DNA from: Intrasporangium calvum DSM 43043
GTDB lineage: Bacteria > Actinomycetota > Actinomycetes > Actinomycetales > Dermatophilaceae
Reading direction: 5' to 3'
Assembly: GCF_000184685.1 (NCBI RefSeq)
Contig: NC_014830.1
Coordinates: 434,001 to 498,000, forward strand
DNA length: 64,000 bases
The position numbers were made by a program, and so were the translations under genes. Below are positions 41,256-49,821 of this stretch, one piece after another (positions within the stretch are counted from its first letter, which is position 1; each line of letters opens with the position of its first letter). The notes beneath the pieces are model-generated. The model worked only from the letters and a program-made list of their open reading frames with translations. It ran no database searches and was not told the DNA's origin.

Positions 41256-44200
41256 TCAGTCGGCCTCGTCCGGCTCCGCCCCGGTCTCGATGACTCGCGA
41301 GGCGATCTCGCGCAGCTTGATGTTCCGGGCCTGGGAGGCCTGCTTGAGCCTCGTGAACGCCTCGGCGGGAGTCACCCGGTGACGTTCGATGAGGATGCCG
41401 ATGGCCTGGCCGATCATCCGGTGACTCTCGATGGCCCGGGACAGGTGCGACTCCCGGTCAGCGAAGGCCGTCGCCGCCACGACCCGGTCCACGGCGAGCG
41501 CGAAAGCCTGACCGAGCAGGTCGCCGACGATCCGCTCGTCGGTCGCGACCCGGCGGGGGCGCCGGAACTGCACCCAGACCCGGCACTCGGAAGAGGGGTG
41601 GTTCTGCGGGCTGATCAACAGCCCGGGGACGCGGTCGCTCGGCGCCGGCACCTCTGGCTCGATGGCCGTGAGCAGCTCCCACAGCGTGTCGTCCAGGTCG
41701 GCGCGACGCACCGGGCCCGCCGCCGTGAACACGTGCTCCTCCGGCCCGGCGAGGGCGCGGACCGTGGAGTCGCCGTCGAACAGGTCGGCGAAGCCGGTCA
41801 CCGCGGCCTCGAGCACCTGCTCGAGGTCCTCGGCGCGCCCGAACTCGGCGGACAGGGCCGCGGCGGCCTGGCGGCGCGCTCGAGCGGCATGCTCCCGGGT
41901 GACGTCCTGGAGTGACATCACGACGTAGTTGGGCTGGCCGCCGACGCTCTCGACCTCGCGCGTGCTCAGCCGCACCCAGACGTCCCGGTGATCCTTGGTG
42001 ACGAGCCGGCACTCGCGCCCGGTGATGGTCGCCCCCTGCAGCGCCTGCGCCAGGAGCTGTTCGACGTTCGCGCGGTCCGTCGGCGGCACATCGACCGCGT
42101 CGACCTCCGCAACCCCGGTCGGGGTCTGCACCGCCGGCCACCACGGGTGCGGAACGGAGAACGGCCCGTCGTCGGCGGAGAAGCCGAGCAGCTGGGTGAA
42201 GGCATCGTTGACCTCGACGACCTCACCTTCGGCATCCGTGATGAGCAGGGCGTCCTGGAACGACTCCATCACGGCCCGGCGCCACGCCGCGTCCCGCAAC
42301 CGGGCCCGGGACCGCTCGAGGTTGCTCGCGAGCCGGGCCTTCAGGTCGCCGACCGAGAACGGCTTGGAGACGTAGTCGTCGGCACCGGAGGTGAGGCCTT
42401 CGGTGGTGTCGCTCTCCGCTGCCCGCGCCGACAGGATGATGACGGGGACATCGCGCACGGCGGCGTTCATCCGGATCGCCCTCGTCAGCGCGAAGCCGTC
42501 GAGCCCGGGCATCATCGCGTCGGCCAGGACGATGTCGGGGCGCGAGGCGACGGCCCGCTGGAGCGCGGTCGTGCCGTCGGGCACCATCTCCACGTCGTAG
42601 TCCGACTCGAGCGCGCCGCGCAGATAGGTCCGCATGTCGCGGTTGTCCTCCGCCACGAGCAGCCGGGGCCGGGCCGCAGCGCCGTCCGGCACACTGCCGG
42701 CGGGTGACCCCGCCACAGCGGGAGGTCGGGAGGTTCGGGGAGCGGGCTCAGCGGCATACGGCTCATACCAGCCCTCCGCCTCGGCGAGGAAGGCGTCGGC
42801 GTTGCGCGGGGTGATGGAACGGCCGTCGGCCGGCTCGGCGGACTCGACGGGCGGGGTGCCCCAGGGCAGGCGGATGGTGAAGGTCGACCCGCGGCCGAGG
42901 GTGGACTCCACGTCGACGGAGCCGCCCATCAGCTCGGTCAGCTGCTTCACCATGGCGAGGCCGATCCCGGCGCCCCCCTGGAAGCGGGCCCTGCCGCGCC
43001 GGGGCAGCTGCTCGAAACGCTCGAAGATCCGGGCGAGGTCGCGACGGCGGATGCCGATGCCCGTGTCGGCGACCGATACGGCGAAACCGTCGGCGCTGCA
43101 CTCGAGCCGCAGCCGGACGCTGCCGGCGGGGGTGTACTTCAGGGCGTTGCTCAACAGGTTGAGCACGACCCGCTCGTACATGTCCCGGTCGAGGTGGGCG
43201 GTCCGCGGAGCGTGGTCGCAGTCGACGACGAAGTCCAGCCCGGCGCGGTCGAAGGCCTGCGTGAAGGAGTCGGCCATCGTCCGGGTCTGGAGCGCCACGT
43301 CGAGCGGCTCCGGCAGGGGCTGGAGCTTGTTGGCCGCCATCCGACCGAAGTCGAGCATGGCGTCGACCATGCGGGTCAGCCGAACGGTGTTGCGCTGGAC
43401 GAGGTCGAGGCGCTCGCGCTGCTCCGGGGTCAGACCGGGGTCGCCGAGCGCCTCGGCGACGGGGCCGGCGATGAGCGTGAGCGGGGTCCGCAGCTCGTGG
43501 CTGACGTTGGTGAAGAAGGAGCTCTTGGCGGCGTCGAGCACCTCGAGGGTCTCGGCCCGCTGACGTTCGGTGTCGAGCGTGCGGATCGCGCTCAGCGCCG
43601 TGCCCAGGTGCGTGACGCAAAGGGCCAGGTAGGTCGCGAGGGCGGGCTCCCAGGTGCGCTGGGAGGAGCGGCCGACGACGAGGACCTCGGACAGCTCCTC
43701 GTCACCGGGGAGGGCGATCGGCAGGGCGTGGAGCCCGGCCACCGACAGGCCGCTGTCGTGCAGGTGGACGGGGCTCGGCAGGTCGTGGTGGACCTGGTGC
43801 TGGAGCGTGGCCGCCTGGGTCGCCGCGGCGAGCACGTCCGCGCGCAGCTCCTCCGGGACGTCGAGGTCGCGGGGGTCGTCGGGCAGCGCCGCAGCGTCGA
43901 CCATGGCGACGACGGGGTGGTCCTGGGGGTTCGACAGGAGCACCTCGGCCGCGAGGCGCCGCACGTGCTCGGCGTCGGTCGCCTCACCGAGCCGCCTCGC
44001 GAGGACCCCGAGGGTGCCGAGGCGCCGCTCACTCAGCACGTGGTCGGTCGTCTCGGTGACTGCGGTGAAGACCCCGCCGACCTCGCCGGCCTCGCTGGTG
44101 ATGGGGCTGTACGAGAAGGTGAAGTAGCACTCCTCGGGGTAACCGTTGCGCTCGAGGATGAGCTTCTGGTCGCGGGACCACGTCGCGACCCCCGTCTCCA

Positions 44201-44528
44201 TGACCCGGTCGAGCATCGGCCCGATGGTGGCCCAGATCTCCGGCCAGACCTCCTTGCCGGCGCTGCCCAACGCGGCAGGGTGCTTCAGCCTGCCGAGCAT
44301 GGGGCGGTAGCCGTCGTTGTAGATCATGACGTACTGCGGTCCCCACCAGACGAGCATCGGGAACCTGGAGGTGAGGCAGATGCTCACGGCCCCGCGCAGC
44401 TCCGTCGGCCATTCGGAGATCGGGCCCAGCGGCGTGTGCGACCAGTCGATGGTGGCAAACCTGGCGCCGAGCTCTCCGGGATGGTCAGGAGCGATCTCGC
44501 GTCCAGGCACGCGAGGTGCTGCGGTCAT
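41256..44528 (-). CDS. Hybrid histidine kinase with REC, PAS, GAF and ANTAR modules
   Basis: A 1090-aa cytosolic sensor. Order: PAS-like domain (residues ~50-160), GAF-like domain (~180-320), HisKA with SHELRTPLTLIAGP (phospho-His ~341), HATPase (NLLSNALKYTP, VADTGIGIRRRDL, GGAGIGLAMVKQL), and a Pro-rich linker holding a family A repeat (~590). Then come a receiver (LLVAEDNRDMRTYL, phospho-Asp in LADAMMPGLDG ~669), a second PAS (~745-870), a second GAF (~900-1010) and a terminal ANTAR domain (HRMIGQAIGILIERHRVTPAEAF). ANTAR binds paired hairpins in RNA to stop termination. The protein could thus join histidine phosphorelay and RNA antitermination in one chain. The ATG at 44528 has GAAGG ~10 nt upstream. 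Confidence 0.9.
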   Translation of the reverse strand: MTAAPRVPGREIAPDHPGELGARFATIDWSHTPLGPISEWPTELRGAVSICLTSRFPMLVWWGPQYVMIYNDGYRPMLGRLKHPAALGSAGKEVWPEIWATIGPMLDRVMETGVATWSRDQKLILERNGYPEECYFTFSYSPITSEAGEVGGVFTAVTETTDHVLSERRLGTLGVLARRLGEATDAEHVRRLAAEVLLSNPQDHPVVAMVDAAALPDDPRDLDVPEELRADVLAAATQAATLQHQVHHDLPSPVHLHDSGLSVAGLHALPIALPGDEELSEVLVVGRSSQRTWEPALATYLALCVTHLGTALSAIRTLDTERQRAETLEVLDAAKSSFFTNVSHELRTPLTLIAGPVAEALGDPGLTPEQRERLDLVQRNTVRLTRMVDAMLDFGRMAANKLQPLPEPLDVALQTRTMADSFTQAFDRAGLDFVVDCDHAPRTAHLDRDMYERVVLNLLSNALKYTPAGSVRLRLECSADGFAVSVADTGIGIRRRDLARIFERFEQLPRRGRARFQGGAGIGLAMVKQLTELMGGSVDVESTLGRGSTFTIRLPWGTPPVESAEPADGRSITPRNADAFLAEAEGWYEPYAAEPAPRTSRPPAVAGSPAGSVPDGAAARPRLLVAEDNRDMRTYLRGALESDYDVEMVPDGTTALQRAVASRPDIVLADAMMPGLDGFALTRAIRMNAAVRDVPVIILSARAAESDTTEGLTSGADDYVSKPFSVGDLKARLASNLERSRARLRDAAWRRAVMESFQDALLITDAEGEVVEVNDAFTQLLGFSADDGPFSVPHPWWPAVQTPTGVAEVDAVDVPPTDRANVEQLLAQALQGATITGRECRLVTKDHRDVWVRLSTREVESVGGQPNYVVMSLQDVTREHAARARRQAAAALSAEFGRAEDLEQVLEAAVTGFADLFDGDSTVRALAGPEEHVFTAAGPVRRADLDDTLWELLTAIEPEVPAPSDRVPGLLISPQNHPSSECRVWVQFRRPRRVATDERIVGDLLGQAFALAVDRVVAATAFADRESHLSRAIESHRMIGQAIGILIERHRVTPAEAFTRLKQASQARNIKLREIASRVIETGAEPDEAD
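42746..42760 (+). repeat. Family A monomer inside the hybrid kinase gene
   Basis: GCTCAGCGGCATACG, 15 nt identical to the left arm at 10398. On the coding strand it is read as (P)YAAE in the linker between the ATPase and receiver domains. Confidence 0.75.
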
Positions 44529-44647
44529 GTGTCTTTGCCTTCGCTCTCGGCGACATGTCAGCGTCGTTCTCCACTGGGTTCGCCCTTCTTGCGAACACTG
44601 ACACGGACCTGTGGCCGTGGCAAGCCCAGTATCTCACCCGCCGATCG
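44529..44647. other. Gap between hybrid kinase and hemerythrin genes
   Basis: The 119-bp gap holds a 6-bp hairpin GTTCGC / GCGAAC (44578-44596) that could end the hemerythrin transcript. No sigma-B-like box is seen for the kinase. Confidence 0.35.
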
Positions 44648-45211
44648 TCAGCGAAGTCGGAAGACGGCGTCGAACGCCTCGAGGCTGCGACGGTGCAACT
44701 CGCTGAAGCCGACGTCCCTGGGACCCGGCCGCAGTGGCATGCTCGCCACCGAGCCGCCGATGAGGCGGGCGGCGGGATCCATCCACACGTCGACCAGCCC
44801 GATCCCGCGCGCCATGTGTTCCAGCTCGTGGTCCGGGACGGCGCCGAGCACGCGGGCCTCCACGTTCTCCTCCGCGCGGGTGTGGCCGCTCATGGCCTCC
44901 TCGAGGAGGCCGAAGTAGATCATGAAGTCCATCGAGGCGGGGTCCAGGCCCTCGAGACGCGTGATGACCGCTTCGATCTCGCGTTCCTCGACGACCCGAC
45001 CCTGGACCGCCGCCACGTCTCCCACGGACTTGAGCGCAACCGGGTGCATGAAGGTCTGCTCGGCGGACTCGTGGAGGGCGACGTACTGGAGCAGGTCGGC
45101 GACCGCCCCGTGTCGAGCGGTGCCGGAGGAGTCACCCACCCTGGAAAGCAGCATGCCGATGTGCGCGTGCTGGCGCTGCAGCACGCTGAGGAGGCTGTGC
45201 AGCGAGGACAT
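44648..45211 (-). CDS. Hemerythrin HHE domain protein
   Basis: A 187-aa helical protein with hemerythrin-like metal ligands: HAHIGMLLSRV near residue 15, HESAEQTFMHPV near residue 47, EEREIEAVITRLEGLD, and HTRAEENVEARV near residue 108. It probably binds a di-iron centre for oxygen/NO sensing or damage control. The C-terminal third (GLVDVWMDPAARLIGGS onward) is an extension beyond the four-helix bundle. A sigma-B-like promoter (GTTA-N14-GGGTAC) lies 35-60 bp upstream on the same strand. It is divergent from topoisomerase IB. Confidence 0.85.
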   Translation of the reverse strand: MSSLHSLLSVLQRQHAHIGMLLSRVGDSSGTARHGAVADLLQYVALHESAEQTFMHPVALKSVGDVAAVQGRVVEEREIEAVITRLEGLDPASMDFMIYFGLLEEAMSGHTRAEENVEARVLGAVPDHELEHMARGIGLVDVWMDPAARLIGGSVASMPLRPGPRDVGFSELHRRSLEAFDAVFRLR

Positions 45212-45245
45212 GAGTTCCTAGTGGTCGAGTGAGGACAGGGGAAAG

Positions 45246-45269
45246 GTACCCAGCCCCGGATTGGGTAAC
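45246..45269 (-). promoter_or_regulatory. Sigma-B-like promoter for hemerythrin gene
   Basis: Minus strand GTTA (45266-45269), 14-bp spacer, GGGTAC (45246-45251), about 35 bp upstream of the ATG at 45211. Fits the actinobacterial sigma-B-type pattern GNNT-N14-16-GGGTAC/T. Confidence 0.6.
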
Positions 45270-45305
45270 CGTGTCCGTGCGGGCGCGAGCCGGAGGAGGG
45301 CAGGG

Positions 45306-46343
45306 ATGCGGCTGAGGAGGAGTGATCCGGGCAAGCCCGGACTGAGGCGGGTGCGCCGCGGCAAGGGTTTCGTCGTCGTCGACACTGAGGGACGCCGCGT
45401 CGACGCGGACACGATGGCTCGGGTCAAGGCGCTGGTCATCCCGCCCGCGTGGGAGGACGTCTGGGTGTGCCCGTGGCCCAACGGTCACATCCAGGCCGTG
45501 GGGACCGACGCAGCCGGGCGGAGGCAGTACCTCTACCACCCGGCTTGGCACGAGACGCGGGACCGGGTCAAGCACGAGCGTGTCGTCACGTTGGCGCGAC
45601 GCCTCCCGGAGGCGCGGGCCGAGATCAGCCGGCGGTTGCGGCGACCCGGGCTGGGGAGGGAGCGGGTCGGCGCCGTCGCGCTCCGCCTCCTCGACGCGGG
45701 GCTCTTCCGGACCGGGGGCGAGGAGTACGAGACCGAGAACGGCAGCCACGGCGTCGCCACGCTGCGCAAGGACCATGTCAGCGTCCGGGGGGACGTCGTG
45801 TCGTTCTGCTTCCCCGCGAAGTCCGGGGTCGAGCGGGAGGCCGAGGTCCGCGACCCGGCGCTCGCCAAGGCCGTCGCGTCCCTCAAGCGCAGCCGTGGGC
45901 CGAGCGAGCGGCTGCTCCAGTACCGGACCGAGGGCGGCGCGTGGTGCGAGCTGACCTCGACGGAGATCAACAGGGACTTCAAGGAGCTGGTCGGTGACGA
46001 CTACACCGTCAAGGACCTCCGCACGTGGGCGGGCACGGTGCTCGCGGCTGCGGCCTTCGCCGAGCGGGCCGACCACGGTCCGCCGGCGTCCGAGCGGGTC
46101 CGCAAGAAGGTCGAGCGCGAGGTGATGACGTTGGTGTCCGAGCACCTCGGCAACACGCCCGCCGTCGCACGCCGGTCCTACGTCGACAGCAGAGTCCCCG
46201 ATGAGTATGCCGCTGGGCGCACGATCGCTCGGGCGCTCGCTCGGGCCTCGGCTGCAGATCGCAGACGGTTGCGTCGTGGAGACCTCGCGGAGGTCACCGA
46301 CCGGGCCGCCCTGGAGCGGGCGCTCGTGCGCCTGCTGTCCTGA
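45306..46343 (+). CDS. DNA topoisomerase IB
   Basis: A 345-aa eukaryote-like/poxvirus-type topoisomerase IB, which relaxes supercoils by a 3'-phosphotyrosyl intermediate. Family blocks are RRVRRGKGFVVVDTEGRRVD, ALVIPPAWEDVWVCPWPNGHIQA, RQYLYHPAWHETRDRVKHER, the catalytic-core ETENGSHGVATLRKDHV, YTVKDLRTWAGTVLAA (Arg of the active site) and RRSYVDSRVPDEY carrying the nucleophilic Tyr. ATG at 45306 has GGAGGAGG 6-13 nt upstream and is preferred over the TTG at 45261. It is divergent from a hemerythrin gene. Bacterial copies are often part of general stress regulons. Confidence 0.93.
   Translation: MRLRRSDPGKPGLRRVRRGKGFVVVDTEGRRVDADTMARVKALVIPPAWEDVWVCPWPNGHIQAVGTDAAGRRQYLYHPAWHETRDRVKHERVVTLARRLPEARAEISRRLRRPGLGRERVGAVALRLLDAGLFRTGGEEYETENGSHGVATLRKDHVSVRGDVVSFCFPAKSGVEREAEVRDPALAKAVASLKRSRGPSERLLQYRTEGGAWCELTSTEINRDFKELVGDDYTVKDLRTWAGTVLAAAAFAERADHGPPASERVRKKVEREVMTLVSEHLGNTPAVARRSYVDSRVPDEYAAGRTIARALARASAADRRRLRRGDLAEVTDRAALERALVRLLS
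46205..46218 (-). repeat. Family A-like 14-mer inside topoisomerase IB
   Basis: GTATGCCGCTGGGC, exact over 14 nt, coding for (E)YAAG. The protein family naturally varies here, so this may be chance or a retained insertion. Confidence 0.4.
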
Positions 46344-46345
46344 TG

Positions 46346-46369
46346 GTTAGCGAGCGGTCGGTGGGGTAG
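46346..46369 (+). promoter_or_regulatory. Sigma-B-like promoter upstream of the Pro-rich gene
   Basis: GTTA (46346-46349), 14-bp spacer, GGGTAG (46364-46369). The predicted start is just before ATG 46379, so the transcript would be near leaderless. Confidence 0.6.
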
Positions 46370-46378
46370 GCGCCGCTC

Positions 46379-46654
46379 ATGACCAGCACCCGCCTCCCGA
46401 TGTCCTCCTTGCCGCCTGCGGCGGCGCCGCGGCGCCTGGACACGATCCCGGAGCCACCGGAGCGGCCCATGCCGCCCCCGGAGCCGGGGCCCTCCCCGGG
46501 CCCGCAGCCACCGTCGCCGGGCCCGCCCGGCCCGTTCCCCGGACCCGATCCGACCCCCGGCCCGCCGCCGTTCCCCGAGCCGTATCCCACGCCGAGCCCG
46601 CCGAACCCGAGCCCACCGAACCCCGACCCACCCGGGTTCGAGCGCCACCGGTGA
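46379..46654 (+). CDS. Proline-rich small protein
   Basis: 91 residues; after MTSTRLPMSSLPPAAAPRRL it is almost entirely P/G/S/E (PGPSPGPQPPSPGPPGPFPG and PTPSPPNPSPPNPDPPG repeats), hence unstructured. It lies 10 bases after a sigma-B-like promoter. Its stop overlaps the oxidoreductase start (GTGA), so it is likely translated, possibly as a leader gene. Confidence 0.6.
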   Translation: MTSTRLPMSSLPPAAAPRRLDTIPEPPERPMPPPEPGPSPGPQPPSPGPPGPFPGPDPTPGPPPFPEPYPTPSPPNPSPPNPDPPGFERHR

Positions 46655-48312
46655 CCCCGGACCGAGGGCCCGGCACTCGTGGTGGCCCGGGCGACCCGGA
46701 CGCCGTCGTGGTCGGCAGCGGTCCGAACGGGCTCGTCGCCGCCAACCTTCTCGCCGATGCCGGTTGGAGGGTCGTCGTCCTCGAGGCGCAGGACGAGCCG
46801 GGCGGAGCGGTGAAGAGCGCCGAGGACGTGCGACCCGGCTGGGTGCACGACACGTTCAGCTCGTTCTACCCGCTGGCCGCGGCGTCCCCGACGATCCAGG
46901 GGCTGGGTCTCGAGCGCCATGGGCTGGAGTGGGTCCGAGCGCCCGCGTCCGTGGGGCATCCGCTGCCGGGAGGCCGGTGGGCGGTGGTCCATCCGCGGCC
47001 CGAGGACACCGCCGCCGCCCTCGACCGGCTGCACCCCGGCGACGGGGAGGCGTGGTTGCGGGTCTGCGCCCTCTGGGACCGGGTCGGCGCTGACCTCGTC
47101 GGTGCGCTGCTGACACCGTTCCCGCCGCTGCGGGCCGGGCTCCGCCTCGGCGCGAAGGTCCCGCGACTGGGGGGTCTCGCTTTCGCGCGAGAGCTGCTGT
47201 TGCCGGTGCGGCGCCTCGGCGACGAGTGGTTCGGCGGCGAGGGGCCGAAGCTGCTGCTGGCCGGCAACGCCGCACACGCCGACATCGCGATGGACGCCCC
47301 CGGGTCGGGTCTGCTGGGCCTGCTGCTCGCGATGCTCGGCCAGAGCCACGGCTTCCCGGTCCCGCGCGGCGGCGCCGGACGACTCACTGCAGCCCTCGTC
47401 GCCAGGTTCGAGTCGTTGGGCGGGGAGATCCGGACCGGTGTTCGCGTCAACCAGGTGGAGGTCCGGTCCGGTCGGGCAGTCGGGGTGCGGTTGGGCGACG
47501 GCGAGCACATCCGTGCCACTCGGGCGGTCGTCGCTGACGTCAGCGCCCCGGCTCTCTTCGGCGGGCTCGTCCCCTGGTCGCAGCTGCCGGACCGACTCCG
47601 GCGACGGATGCGGTCGTTCGAGTGGGACGCCGGGACCGTCAAGATCGACTGGGCTCTGAGCGGGCCGGTCCCGTGGGCCAGCGCCCCGGAGCTCACCCCC
47701 GGCACCGTCCACCTCGCCGACAGCGTCGGCGACCTCGCCATCGCCGGTGCTCAGCTCGCGTCGGGTCGCGTCCCCGATCGGGGCCTGGTGATCCTCGGCC
47801 AGATGGCCGCGACCGACCCGACTCGAGCGCCACGGGGAAGTGAGTCCCTCTGGGCGTACCTCCACGTCCCGCAGCGCCGGTCCCGCGCCGACCAGGCCCA
47901 CCCCGAGCCGGTCGACGAGCCGCGTGCCGAGCTGGTGGCCCACCAGGTCGAGGAGCGGATCGAGGAGTATGCCCCGGGCTTCCGGGACCGGGTCCTCGAC
48001 CGACGGGTGCTGGGACCGGCCGAGCTGGAGCGCCGCAACGAGAACCTCGTCGGAGGTGCGGTCAACGGCGGCACGGCGGCGATCCACCAACAGCTCTTCT
48101 GGCGGCCCGTGCCCGGCTGGGGCCGCCCGGAGACGCCGGTCCAAGGGCTCTATCTGGCCTCGGCCTCCGCCCACCCGGGGGGTGGCGTGCACGGAGCGTG
48201 CGGGTCGAACGCGGCGCGCGCCGCCCTCGCCCATGACCGTCTCGAGCGGCTCACCGCCCGTCGCATCCGCCCGGTGGGTCCGGGCCCCCGGCTGGGTAGG
48301 AGACAACCATGA
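46651..48312 (+). CDS. Phytoene-desaturase-like FAD oxidoreductase
   Basis: A 553-aa NAD(P)/FAD oxidoreductase of the CrtI/amine-oxidase superfamily. The N-terminal dinucleotide loop VVGSGPNGLVAANLLADAGW and VVVLEAQDEPGGAVKSAE are classical. GGAGRLTAALVARFESLGGE is the second FAD block, and the C-terminal LASASAHPGGGVHGACGSNA closes the flavin site. Proteins of this subgroup are often called phytoene dehydrogenase-like though no carotenoid genes are near; substrate unknown. Second gene of the sigma-B-like operon, followed by the SRPBCC gene with an ATGA overlap. Confidence 0.88.
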   Translation: MTPDRGPGTRGGPGDPDAVVVGSGPNGLVAANLLADAGWRVVVLEAQDEPGGAVKSAEDVRPGWVHDTFSSFYPLAAASPTIQGLGLERHGLEWVRAPASVGHPLPGGRWAVVHPRPEDTAAALDRLHPGDGEAWLRVCALWDRVGADLVGALLTPFPPLRAGLRLGAKVPRLGGLAFARELLLPVRRLGDEWFGGEGPKLLLAGNAAHADIAMDAPGSGLLGLLLAMLGQSHGFPVPRGGAGRLTAALVARFESLGGEIRTGVRVNQVEVRSGRAVGVRLGDGEHIRATRAVVADVSAPALFGGLVPWSQLPDRLRRRMRSFEWDAGTVKIDWALSGPVPWASAPELTPGTVHLADSVGDLAIAGAQLASGRVPDRGLVILGQMAATDPTRAPRGSESLWAYLHVPQRRSRADQAHPEPVDEPRAELVAHQVEERIEEYAPGFRDRVLDRRVLGPAELERRNENLVGGAVNGGTAAIHQQLFWRPVPGWGRPETPVQGLYLASASAHPGGGVHGACGSNAARAALAHDRLERLTARRIRPVGPGPRLGRRQP

Positions 48313-48779
48313 GCCGCACGACCCGCCTCATGAGCTGCAGTCCGGACGACGTCTTCGAGATCCTTGCTGACGGCTGGAGCTTCGCGTCCTGGGTCGTCGG
48401 GGCAGCGCGGATCCGCGAGGTCGACGCCACCTGGCCGCAGTCGGGCAGTCGGATCCACCACTCGGTCGGCCTCTGGCCGGCCCTCATCGACGACACGACG
48501 TCGGTGCTCCATCTGGACCGACCGCACGCGCTCGAGCTCAAGGTCCGCGCCTGGCCGACGGGCGAGGGCAAGGTGCGCCTCGAGTGCGTTCCCGAGGAGG
48601 GTGGCACCCGCGTCATCATGACCGAGGACGCGACGAAGGGGCCCGCCACCCTGGTGCCCCGCCTCGTCCGGGACCCGGTGCTCGACGCCCGCAACACCGA
48701 GGCGCTCCGACGGCTCGCCTACCTCGCTGAACGCAAGGCCGCCGAGTCCCGGCCCGCGAAGCGGGTAGAGAAGTCGTAA
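48309..48779 (+). CDS. SRPBCC (START-like) family protein
   Basis: A 156-aa polyketide-cyclase/START-like protein. The N-terminal strand-helix SRTTRLMSCSPDDVFEILAD, GWSFASWVVGAARIREVD and the C-terminal long helix ARNTEALRRLAYLAERKAAE are typical of the helix-grip fold, which binds hydrophobic ligands. ATG 48309 overlaps the oxidoreductase stop, which suggests a shared lipid-like substrate. A GGGTAG close to the start might add an internal promoter. Confidence 0.85.
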   Translation: MSRTTRLMSCSPDDVFEILADGWSFASWVVGAARIREVDATWPQSGSRIHHSVGLWPALIDDTTSVLHLDRPHALELKVRAWPTGEGKVRLECVPEEGGTRVIMTEDATKGPATLVPRLVRDPVLDARNTEALRRLAYLAERKAAESRPAKRVEKS

Positions 48780-48861
48780 CGAGGGTGCGCGCGAAGCGCA
48801 CTCTGAACGTCTCTCCGCAGTCCAGACCAGTTCGACTCGAACAACCGAAGGGAACCCACCG

Positions 48862-49326
48862 ATGTCCGGTGTCATCACGCTGATCAAGGAAGACCACCAG
48901 AAGCTCGAGTCCGTCTTCAAGAAGCTCGAGAAGGCGGAGCCGCAGGAGATCCCGGGCCTGCTCCGACAGGTGCAGGAGCTGCTCGTCCCGCACTCCAAGG
49001 CAGAGGAGAAGGTGGTCTACCCGGCGATCAGGTCGACCGTTCCGGACGAGTCGTCCGACATCGAGGACGGCCTCGAGGAGCACCACCACGTCGAGGAGAC
49101 GCTCGAGCAGCTGCTCGCCTCCGACCCGGAGGCTCCCGGCGTCGACGGCCTCATCGCCGCGATGATCGGCGAGGTCCGTCACCACGTGGAGGAGGAGGAG
49201 GAGCAGATCCTTCCCGCCTTCGGTGACGCGGCGAGCAACCAGCAGCTGAGCGACCTCGGCGAGCAGTTCACCGCCGCCAAGGAAGAGGAGCTGCGGGCCC
49301 TCAAGGCGGGCTCCGCGGGCGCGTGA
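48862..49326 (+). CDS. Hemerythrin HHE domain protein
   Basis: A 154-aa four-helix protein: IKEDHQKLESVFKKLE (first His), LLVPHSKAEEKVVYPAI (His-x3-Glu), LEEHHHVEETLEQLL and EVRHHVEEEEEQILPAF supply the usual di-iron ligands. It is a typical stand-alone bacterial hemerythrin of the stress-linked type. GAAGGGAAC lies about 8 nt upstream of the ATG at 48862. A possible sigma-B box (GAGT-N15-GGGTAG) falls in the end of the SRPBCC gene. A strong hairpin terminates it at 49385. Confidence 0.9.
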   Translation: MSGVITLIKEDHQKLESVFKKLEKAEPQEIPGLLRQVQELLVPHSKAEEKVVYPAIRSTVPDESSDIEDGLEEHHHVEETLEQLLASDPEAPGVDGLIAAMIGEVRHHVEEEEEQILPAFGDAASNQQLSDLGEQFTAAKEEELRALKAGSAGA

Positions 49327-49384
49327 TCGCGTAGTCGGTGGCGCCTCACGGCGCCGGAAGCCCCCTCATCGCACGGAGGGTCCT

Positions 49385-49415
49385 GAACGCCCTGTTCCCA
49401 GCGGACAGGGCGTTC
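49385..49415 (+). terminator. Hairpin terminator
   Basis: GAACGCCCTG (49385-49394) and CAGGGCGTTC (49406-49415) form a perfect 10-bp stem with an 11-nt loop, followed by AGTCT. It ends the hemerythrin transcript. Confidence 0.82.
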
Positions 49416-49469
49416 AGTCTGCCCGCGGTGGGCCTCGAGGGCCCCCACCCGCTGACGCCGGGGCGCGCG

Positions 49470-49494
49470 GTTCCGGTCCCGGCTGCGTGGGTAG
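49470..49494 (+). promoter_or_regulatory. Sigma-B-like promoter for the Rho_N-NRAMP operon
   Basis: GTTC (49470-49473), 15-bp spacer, GGGTAG (49489-49494), 43 bp upstream of ATG 49538. Confidence 0.6.
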
Positions 49495-49537
49495 GGGAGT
49501 GACGTCGCCGACCTGTAGATCCGAGAAAGGAAAGATC

Positions 49538-49810
49538 ATGCCGCGCCGTCGTGATCCGGGTCCGTCAGTCAAGGACAAGAAGCTCTACGAGTCGCTCCGT
49601 GACGAGGGGGCGAGCAAGGAGAAGGCCGCCCGCATCGCCAACGCGGCCGCCAAGACCTCCCGCAGCGCCGTCGGACGCAAGGGCGGCTCGTCGGGAGACT
49701 ACGAGGACTGGACGAAGGACCGGCTGCTGAAGCGGGCCCGCGAGATCGGCATCGAGGGCCGCTCGAAGATGGACAAGGGAGAGCTCGTCAAGGCCCTGCG
49801 GAACCACTGA
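49538..49810 (+). CDS. Rho_N/SAP-like small basic protein (DUF7218-type)
   Basis: A 90-aa basic protein. The N-terminal half is a helical DUF7218-like segment (VKDKKLYESLRDEGASKEKA, RIANAAAKTSRSAVG). The C-terminal part DWTKDRLLKRAREIGIEGRS with MDKGELVKALRNH is a Rho N-terminal/SAP-like helix-extended-loop-helix motif, which binds nucleic acid. GAAAGGAAAG before ATG 49538 is a good ribosome site. It heads the five-gene run to the NRAMP and PRC-barrel genes, behind a sigma-B-like promoter. Confidence 0.87.
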   Translation: MPRRRDPGPSVKDKKLYESLRDEGASKEKAARIANAAAKTSRSAVGRKGGSSGDYEDWTKDRLLKRAREIGIEGRSKMDKGELVKALRNH

Positions 49811-49821
49811 CGGGGCCGGCG

